From contig JAXDAY010000026.1 in NCBI GenBank assembly GCA_034679345.1, positions 1 to 19,701 of the forward strand: a stretch of 19,701 nucleotides of DNA, read 5' to 3'. The translations under genes were made by a program, and so were the position numbers. Each line of letters opens with the position of its first letter. Position 1 is the first letter of the stretch. The notes under the pieces were generated by a model. That model worked only from the letters and a program-made list of their open reading frames with translations, ran no database searches and was not told the origin of the DNA. Source of the DNA: JAXDAY01 sp034679345 (GTDB lineage: Bacteria > Eisenbacteria > RBG-16-71-46 > CAIMUX01 > VGJL01). Shown here in pieces: positions 14,847-19,701 of the stretch.

Positions 14847-17183
14847 ATGCTAGGAGTGCCGCTCTTCCTGCTGGCGCCGCTGCTGATCGTTCTCGCGCTG
14901 CGGCGGAGTCGGCCCACCCTCCGATCGAGCTTCATCTGCTGGGGCGTAGGAATCATTCTTCAGCGGATTCTGCCGCCGCTCTTGCTCGGAGCGGGGATGA
15001 AGGGCGCCCTCGATCCGGCCCCCCCGACGCCCCTCGGCCCGGAAATCGTCGCCTGGGCGGGCTCGACGTTCCTCGCCCTCGGTCTCCTCGGACTCGTGAC
15101 CCTCGACAGGCCGAGGAGGCGTTGGGAGGTCATCCGAGTCGGGCTTTTCGGGCTCTACCTGGTCCTTTCGGCGCTCGATGTTTCCTCCGCATCCGCGGCT
15201 GCGTTCCTGGCTCTGCCCTTCCTCTGGTCGTTTCGGTGGCGTGGCCGCCTTGGGGCGCCGCAGCTCATCCTCGCCACTCTCGGCGGGATCGTCTCGCTCT
15301 TCCTGCTGATGCTGAGCTTCGACTTCAGCCTCGACCCGGAAACGGCCAGGCTCCGCGGGTTCGCGCGGTTCGGGAGCGCCGTCCAGGTCCTGGCGATCCT
15401 CTACTCGATCCTCGCGATTCCTGCGGCCGCGAGCCGGATCCATCTCTCGATCAGGAGCATCGGAAGGCGTCTGGTCGGATCCCACCTGCTCGCCGGACTG
15501 ATCCCCTTTATCCTCGCCGTCATCTTCCTCATGCTGTCGGGCACCCTCTACTTGGCCAACTATCGCGGCGTCCTGGGCTCGCGCCACCTCCTGCAGCTCT
15601 CGGAAGAGGCGAGAGAACGGATGGCGCGCAACGATTCCCTCGGCTCGGTCACCGACTTCCCTCCGTTCCGGGGCCCCGCGCCGGGGCAGATCCTCTTGAT
15701 CCGGGAGGGGGATCAGGACCTTGTGCGCCGGGGCGCGGAGCCCGCCTTCGACGCCGCAGCGCTCCTCGCCGAGGACCGTCCTTCCGGGCCGACGCCGCTG
15801 CTCTGGGACGGCGCCACCCTCTACGTCCGGGCGCGCGTCGACACACTCCGCGAAGGAGCGCCCCTGCGCCTCGAAGCCCTCGCGCCGGTCGACTCGATGC
15901 GGATGTCGATCATGAGCCGCATCGTGGGCGTGCCGGTGCGCGTCCACCCAAACGTCGCGATCGCTCGACATCGCGGCGGGGTGCAGATCGGCGACATCGG
16001 AGCCGACACCGCGGGCGTGACGATCGGCCCCTCGCGGCCGAGCCCAAGCGACCTGCCGGGCGGAGCGGTCGTCGCCTGCCTCCATACGGGAAAGGACGGC
16101 TGGGAGACGTCGTCGATCCTGATCTCGTCATCCGCATCCTTCGGGGAGACGCTGCTCGCCCTGGTCCCAACCGCTCGGGACAATCCCCTCGGCACCGTCG
16201 TGCTGATCGTCCTCGCTGTGATCGCCTTCCTCTTCCTGACGGCGATCTGGATCACAGTCGGGATGGTCTATAGCATGGGTAGCTCGATCACGCAGGCCGT
16301 GAAGGCTCTCACGCAGGCGACCGCGGCGGTCGGAGCGGGGAATCTGGATCATCGGATCCCGATCGGAGGCCGGGACGATCTCTGGCGCGTCGGGGAATCG
16401 TTCAACCGGATGACGGAGAGACTCGGGAAGATGCGCGCGATGGAGCTGGAGTCCCAGCGCCGCGACGAGGAGCTCCGTCTCGCCCGCGAAATCCAGGACC
16501 GGCTGCTTCCGGCGGCCCCCCCCGTGCTCGACCATCTCGAGCTCGCCGGGTTGAGTCTTCCAGCTCGGGAGATCGGCGGAGACTACTTCGACTATATCCC
16601 GCTGGAGGGAGGGCTCGTGGGCCTCGCGGTGGCCGATGTTTCGGGCAAAGGCGCGCCGGCCGCGCTTCTCATGTCCACCTTTCGCGCCTCGCTTCGTAGC
16701 CAGGATCTGATCGGCCTCGGCCCCGGGGAGGTCCTGGCGCGGTTGAATCGCTTCATCCATTCGAGCGTGGATCCGGGCAAGTTCATCACCGCCTTCGTTG
16801 GTCTCTTCGATCCGACGACCGGGATCATCCGCTACGCCAACGCGGGCCACGACCCTCCCATCGTCATCGCCTCGGACGGCTCCATCTTCGAGCTGGCTGG
16901 TGGCGGCTTGATTCTGGGGATGTTGCCGCAAATCGTCTATGAAGAGGGGAGCGCGGAGCTGCCGCCGCGCTCCACGCTGGCCGTCTTCACCGACGGCGTG
17001 ACGGAGGCCCGCAACGAGGCGGGCGAGTTCTACGGAGCCGATCGGCTCGTCGAGGTGATGCGCGGCAGCCCGCGCGATTCCTGCGTCGATCTGCTGCGTC
17101 GGATCGTTCGCTCCATCGAGCAGTACGCCGGAGACGCGCCGCAGTCCGACGACATCACGATCATCCTCGCGCGCCGGCGCTGA
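14847..17183 (+). CDS. membrane-anchored SpoIIE/PP2C-type serine phosphatase with HAMP domain
   Basis: This 778-residue protein probably dephosphorylates a Ser/Thr-phosphorylated regulator, such as an anti-sigma antagonist (STAS) protein, in response to a signal. Residues 1-240 contain about seven hydrophobic helices (near 4-19, 28-50, 66-86, 96-128, 136-158, 176-195 and 210-237). Residues 240-445 form a soluble, probably extracytoplasmic sensor region. One helix at 447-475 returns to the cytoplasm, followed by a HAMP domain (about 475-530), a charged helical linker with REIQDRLLPAAPP, and the phosphatase domain (560-778). Metal ligands are visible as GGDYFDY (Asp579), VADVSGKG (Asp597), FTDGVTEARN (Asp716) and SDDITII (Asp768/769). 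The ATG at 14847 starts directly at the first helix. The nearest GGAGG is 13 bases upstream, so initiation may be weak or coupled to a short upstream frame. No partner kinase or STAS gene is in the window. Confidence 0.92.
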   Translation: MLGVPLFLLAPLLIVLALRRSRPTLRSSFICWGVGIILQRILPPLLLGAGMKGALDPAPPTPLGPEIVAWAGSTFLALGLLGLVTLDRPRRRWEVIRVGLFGLYLVLSALDVSSASAAAFLALPFLWSFRWRGRLGAPQLILATLGGIVSLFLLMLSFDFSLDPETARLRGFARFGSAVQVLAILYSILAIPAAASRIHLSIRSIGRRLVGSHLLAGLIPFILAVIFLMLSGTLYLANYRGVLGSRHLLQLSEEARERMARNDSLGSVTDFPPFRGPAPGQILLIREGDQDLVRRGAEPAFDAAALLAEDRPSGPTPLLWDGATLYVRARVDTLREGAPLRLEALAPVDSMRMSIMSRIVGVPVRVHPNVAIARHRGGVQIGDIGADTAGVTIGPSRPSPSDLPGGAVVACLHTGKDGWETSSILISSSASFGETLLALVPTARDNPLGTVVLIVLAVIAFLFLTAIWITVGMVYSMGSSITQAVKALTQATAAVGAGNLDHRIPIGGRDDLWRVGESFNRMTERLGKMRAMELESQRRDEELRLAREIQDRLLPAAPPVLDHLELAGLSLPAREIGGDYFDYIPLEGGLVGLAVADVSGKGAPAALLMSTFRASLRSQDLIGLGPGEVLARLNRFIHSSVDPGKFITAFVGLFDPTTGIIRYANAGHDPPIVIASDGSIFELAGGGLILGMLPQIVYEEGSAELPPRSTLAVFTDGVTEARNEAGEFYGADRLVEVMRGSPRDSCVDLLRRIVRSIEQYAGDAPQSDDITIILARRR

Positions 17184-17215
17184 TCCGAAGGAGGATCCGG
17201 CTGCGGCCTCGACGC

Positions 17216-17231
17216 CGGCGGGACCCCGCCG
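17216..17231 (+). other. GC hairpin between the phosphatase gene and cysS
   Basis: CGGCGG and CCGCCG form a six-pair stem around a GACC loop in the 127-bp gap. It is followed by TTGCGC rather than a T-run, so it is at best a weak or factor-assisted terminator. TTGCGC (17232-17237) and TAGCCT (17256-17261), 18 bases apart, could be a weak cysS promoter. Confidence 0.3.
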
Positions 17232-17310
17232 TTGCGCGCCTGGGCGCCGAGACGGTAGCCTGATCCAAACGAAATGGTCGGCCGCCCGAATCGGCCGGGG
17301 AGATCAGCGA

Positions 17311-18735
17311 ATGGCGCTCAAGGTTTACGACAATCTGTCGCGGGAGAAGAAGGAGTTCGTCCCTGTATCGCCCGGGCGCGCGGGCATGTACGTGTGCGGA
17401 ATGACGGTCCAGGACCGGCCCCACATCGGCCACATGCGCGCGGCCATCGTCGGCGATCTCATTCGCCGCTACCTGTTGCGATGCGGATGGAAGACGACCT
17501 ACCTGAACAACTTCACCGACATCGACGACAAGATCATCGAGCGCGCGCGGGAGGAGGGAGTCGACTACACCGTCATCGCCAAGCGCAACATGGATGTCTA
17601 CCTGCACTATGTCGAGAAGCTCGGGATCATGCCTGCCGATCACTATCCGAGGGCGACGCAGCACATCCCCGAGATTCTGGATCTGATCGGGAATCTTGTA
17701 CAAAAGGACGTGGCCTACCCTGCCGGCGGCGACGTCTATTTCCGCGTTGAGAGATTCGCGGAGTACGGCAAGCTGAGCGGACGGCGCGTCGACGAGTTGC
17801 GCTCCGGCGCGCGCATCGAGGTCGGCGAGCACAAGGACAGTCCCCTCGATTTCACCCTCTGGAAGGGCGCGAAGGAGGGAGAGCCCTCCTGGCCGAGCCC
17901 ATGGGGAAAGGGACGGCCCGGCTGGCACATCGAGTGCTCCGCCATGGCGATGAAGTACCTTGGGGCGACGCTCGACTTCCACGGCGGCGGGCTCGACTTG
18001 ATCTTTCCGCACCATGAGAACGAGATCGCGCAATCGGAGGCGGCGACGGGGCAGCCGTTCGTGAACTTCTGGACCCAGAACGGGCTCGTGCTGCTCGGCG
18101 GCGAGAAGATGTCGAAGTCGACGAAACACTTCTTCCTGATCGAGGACGTCTGCACGCGCGTGGAGCCCAGAATCGTGCGGTTCTACCTCCTCTCGACCCA
18201 CTTCCGCAGTCCCATCGAGTTCAGCGAGGCGCGACTCGCCGAGGCCGGGCAGGCGCTCTGCCGCCTGAGCGGGGCGCTCGATACGGCGGCCGAGGCGCTC
18301 GGCCCGCTGGGACCGCTCGAGAGGCCCGTCCCCGCCGAGGCGGCGGGTTCGCCGGAGGCCCGGGAGGCGATCCGCCTGTTCCACGAGTCGATGGAGGACG
18401 ACTTCAACAGCGCAAAGGCGATCGGCCACCTCTTCGACCTCGCGCGGGCGCTGAACCGCTGGGCCACGGGCCGGGAATCCTCCGAGGCGAGGGAGGCTCT
18501 GGAGGGGGGGCGGAGGGTTCTGGTCGATCTGGCTGGCGTCCTGGGGCTCGATCTCCTTACGAGACAAGAGGTTTGCCTCCCGCCCCAGATCGAGGCGCTC
18601 CTGGCGGAGCGGGCCGACGCCCGGGCGAAGAAGGATTGGGCCAGGGCGGATCGGATCCGGCAGGCAATCACGGAGGCCGGGTACGTGCTCGAGGATCGGG
18701 AAGGGCGAACGAGCGTACGCCATTCGAGCGGATAG
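17311..18735 (+). CDS. cysS: cysteinyl-tRNA synthetase
   Basis: A class I aminoacyl-tRNA synthetase that charges tRNA-Cys in the cytoplasm. The HIGH motif is at 38-41 within CGMTVQDRPHIGH, and KMSKS is at 266-270. The zinc site that discriminates cysteine uses Cys29, Cys209 (WHIECSAM), His234 and Glu238 (FPHHENE), essentially the E. coli numbering. The C-terminal DALR-type anticodon-binding helices follow, including DDFNSAKAIGHLFDLARALN. The length of 474 residues is close to the usual 460. The ATG at 17311 has GGGGAG eight bases upstream and the usual family beginning (LKVYDNLS). No T-box leader is seen upstream. The last residues (EGRTSVRHSSG) are a short tail beyond the conserved end. The tRNA array follows. 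Confidence 0.98.
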   Translation: MALKVYDNLSREKKEFVPVSPGRAGMYVCGMTVQDRPHIGHMRAAIVGDLIRRYLLRCGWKTTYLNNFTDIDDKIIERAREEGVDYTVIAKRNMDVYLHYVEKLGIMPADHYPRATQHIPEILDLIGNLVQKDVAYPAGGDVYFRVERFAEYGKLSGRRVDELRSGARIEVGEHKDSPLDFTLWKGAKEGEPSWPSPWGKGRPGWHIECSAMAMKYLGATLDFHGGGLDLIFPHHENEIAQSEAATGQPFVNFWTQNGLVLLGGEKMSKSTKHFFLIEDVCTRVEPRIVRFYLLSTHFRSPIEFSEARLAEAGQALCRLSGALDTAAEALGPLGPLERPVPAEAAGSPEAREAIRLFHESMEDDFNSAKAIGHLFDLARALNRWATGRESSEAREALEGGRRVLVDLAGVLGLDLLTRQEVCLPPQIEALLAERADARAKKDWARADRIRQAITEAGYVLEDREGRTSVRHSSG

Positions 18736-18782
18736 GACGCAGGACCCGGCCCGAGGCGCCCTGCCCCACGCATTCTATTTTG

Positions 18783-18811
18783 TTGACAGGACTTGGCGGA
18801 TTGCCTACGCT
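18783..18811 (+). promoter_or_regulatory. promoter of the tRNA-tuf operon
   Basis: A perfect TTGACA (18783-18788) is followed after exactly 17 bases by TACGCT (18806-18811), which keeps the key TA...T of a -10 element. An AT-rich stretch (ATTCTATTTTG) lies just upstream and could act as an UP element. It is the strongest promoter match in the window, as expected for stable RNA and tuf. Transcription would start near 18818. Confidence 0.6.
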
Positions 18812-18817
18812 GCGGTT

Positions 18818-18978
18818 CTTTGACGGCAGGCGTCCGCCTGGGGCGGGGATGCCGCCTGAATTCCTGATGTGAACCAGCAAAAACGCGCGCCCGGAGCGGT
18901 CCGGCTCCCGACCGCGGGACCGGTGGCAGGAGCGTGCACGCCCGTTTTTTGGGGAGTCGAGGGTGGAGGGCAACGATT
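18818..18978 (+). promoter_or_regulatory. structured leader of the tRNA-tuf operon, possible attenuator
   Basis: The leader of about 160 bases has many complementary segments. CAGGCG pairs with CGCCTG (18827-18832/18835-18840) and GGCGG with CCGCC (18842-18846/18852-18856). Two mutually exclusive stems share bases: GCGGTC with GACCGC (18896-18901/18910-18915) and CGGTCC with GGACCG (18897-18902/18917-18922). An outer AAAAACG/CGTTTTT stem (18879-18885/18943-18949) closes on a run of six T at 18945-18950. A tiny frame, MPPEFLM then TGA, lies at 18849-18872. The function is inferred. Confidence 0.4.
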
Positions 18979-19054
18979 GCTGGCGTAGCTCAGGTGGTAG
19001 AGCAGCTGATTTGTAATCAGCAGGTCGGGGGTTCGAATCCCTTCGCCAGCTCCA
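18979..19054 (+). tRNA. tRNA-Thr (anticodon UGU)
   Basis: A complete 76-base cloverleaf. The acceptor GCTGGCG pairs with CGCCAGC, the D arm is GCTC...GAGC, and the anticodon stem GCTGA/TCAGC encloses the loop TTTGTAA with anticodon TGT, which reads ACA. The T loop is TTCGAAT. Two G-U pairs occur at the base of the T stem (GGGGG/CCCTT). The discriminator is T and the 3' CCA is encoded. First gene of the four-tRNA array. Confidence 0.97.
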
Positions 19055-19161
19055 GGTTGTACGATGTGCAGCGGCCGGCTTCGACCCGGCGTCCGCACGG
19101 AGAGATCCCGGTGGGAAGTCGGACGGGGTTTGCACGATCGAGGAGTCAACGGTCGGTGGTC

Positions 19162-19244
19162 GGGGAGGTTCCCGAGTGGCCAAAGGGAACAGACTGTAAA
19201 TCTGTCGGCGATTGCCTTCGAAGGTTCGAATCCTTCCCTCCCCA
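19162..19244 (+). tRNA. tRNA-Tyr (anticodon GUA)
   Basis: A class II tRNA with a long variable arm. The acceptor GGGGAGG pairs with CCTCCCC. The anticodon stem ACAGA/TCTGT encloses CTGTAAA with GTA at 19196-19198. The variable arm is about 14 bases (CGGCGATTGCCTTC region), and the T arm is GAAGG TTCGAAT CCTTC. The discriminator is A at 19244, followed by AGC, so CCA is not encoded and must be added by the CCA-adding enzyme. Confidence 0.96.
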
Positions 19245-19292
19245 AGCTCTTCCGGCCGGCGCAAGGGCATTCTTCCACCTCGGTTTGGGCGA

Positions 19293-19368
19293 GCGGGAGT
19301 AGCTCAGTGGCTAGAGCGTCAGCCTTCCAAGCTGAGGGTCGCGGGTTCGAATCCCGTTTCCCGCTCCA
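19293..19368 (+). tRNA. tRNA-Gly (anticodon UCC)
   Basis: A 76-base cloverleaf. The acceptor GCGGGAG pairs with TTCCCGC (one G-U pair), the D arm is GCTC...GAGC, and the anticodon stem TCAGC/GCTGA encloses CTTCCAA with TCC at 19326-19328, reading GGA. The T arm is GCGGG TTCGAAT CCCGT. The discriminator is T and CCA is encoded at 19366-19368. Confidence 0.97.
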
Positions 19369-19383
19369 GTTCCTTGAGAGGAA

Positions 19384-19456
19384 GCCCACGTAGCTCAGTT
19401 GGTAGAGCATCTCCATGGTAAGGAGAAGGTCATCAGTTCGATTCTGATCGTGGGCT
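19384..19456 (+). tRNA. tRNA-Thr (anticodon GGU)
   Basis: The acceptor GCCCACG pairs with CGTGGGC. The anticodon stem TCTCC/GGAGA encloses ATGGTAA with GGT at 19417-19419, reading ACC. The T arm is ATCAG TTCGATT CTGAT. The discriminator T is followed by CAG, so CCA is not encoded. It is the last tRNA before tuf. The 118 bases up to the tuf start contain no separate promoter that I can identify, only the AAGGAGGAGGA ribosome site at 19553-19563. Confidence 0.96.
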
Positions 19457-19574
19457 CAGTCAGTGTCAGTCGTCGTATCTCATTCGGGTTCCGCGGCCGG
19501 ACGCCGGATCCCGCTGCCGTGTCACTCGGCGTCGCCGTTCCGAGGCGCACCCAAGGAGGAGGATCACTCGGACT

Positions 19575-19701
19575 ATGAGCAAGCAGAAGTTTGAGCGCAC
19601 GAAGCCGCACGTGAACGTCGGGACGATCGGGCACGTGGACCATGGCAAGACGACGTTGACGGCGGCGATCACGATGGTGTTGTCCCAGGACGGGTTTGCG
19701 T
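19575..19701 (+). CDS. tuf: translation elongation factor EF-Tu (N-terminal part; cut by the window edge)
   Basis: EF-Tu delivers aminoacyl-tRNA to the ribosome as a GTP complex. The 42 visible codons begin MSKQKFERTKPHVNVGTIG and continue with HVDHGKTTLTAAITMVL, so the G1 P-loop (GHVDHGKT) is intact. This distinguishes it from SelB, which has GHIDHGKT in a different context. The ATG is preceded by AAGGAGGAGGA, 11 bases upstream. Its place after tRNA-Thr(GGU) marks it as the tufB-type copy, probably cotranscribed with the tRNAs. Codon choice differs from the other genes here (ACG, GGG, TTG, TTT). The gene continues beyond the right end, where secE and nusG would be expected. Confidence 0.97.
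   Translation, partial: MSKQKFERTKPHVNVGTIGHVDHGKTTLTAAITMVLSQDGFA

Noticed and set aside
17161..18723. 520-residue minus-strand frame opposite cysS
   Set aside because: Mirror of cysS codons; no recognisable domain and no ribosome site.
18736..18782. Intrinsic terminator right after cysS (GCAGG...CCTGC, then ATTCTATTTT)
   Set aside because: The stem is five pairs with mismatches, and the T-rich stretch is about a dozen bases away; it is more likely part of the AT-rich region upstream of the tRNA promoter.
1..19701. CRISPR array, transposase, integrase or phage genes
   Set aside because: No spaced direct repeats, terminal inverted repeats or mobile-element protein motifs were found; tRNA genes here are not followed by an integrase or duplicated 3' ends.

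Overview
The window is GC-rich bacterial chromosome filled almost entirely with housekeeping genes. No insertion sequence, prophage, CRISPR array or rRNA gene was found. Three points suggest a Gram-negative-type member of the FCB side of the tree, such as an Eisenbacteria-like candidate lineage. The sequence has very high GC at third codon positions. A secreted phosphatase ends in a FlgD/type-IX-secretion-like C-terminal domain. Many proteins are recognisable but divergent. This placement is inference; no marker in the window proves it.

Left block, minus strand (about 229-6420), in transcription order: an NFACT/RqcH-type ribosome quality-control protein, a secreted alkaline-phosphatase-superfamily protein, murA (peptidoglycan precursor synthesis) and selB (selenocysteine elongation factor). 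murA and selB overlap by four bases (ATGA). The phosphatase and murA each have a plausible sigma70-type promoter just upstream.

A 473-bp divergent region (6421-6893) holds candidate promoters in both directions and a perfect 8-bp inverted repeat ahead of yicC.

Central block, plus strand (6894-14548): eight tightly packed genes, yicC, gmk, coaBC, family-4 uracil-DNA glycosylase, dnaB, radA, ispD and ispF. They probably form one operon mixing RNA turnover, nucleotide and CoA synthesis, replication and repair, and isoprenoid synthesis. Four of the seven junctions overlap or nearly touch. rpoZ, often found between gmk and coaBC, is absent.

Right block: a 298-bp gap carries a likely 40-residue single-helix membrane protein on the minus strand. 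A large membrane-bound SpoIIE/PP2C phosphatase with a HAMP domain follows, then cysS. After these comes the tRNA-Thr(UGU), tRNA-Tyr(GUA), tRNA-Gly(UCC), tRNA-Thr(GGU), tuf array, the same order and anticodons as the E. coli thrU-tyrU-glyT-thrT-tufB operon. It is preceded by a TTGACA promoter and a long, foldable leader ending in a run of six T. tuf runs off the right end.

I see no clearly new multi-gene system. The items most worth following are the tRNA-tuf leader (possible attenuator), the small membrane protein, the phosphatase upstream of murA, and the SpoIIE-type sensor phosphatase.
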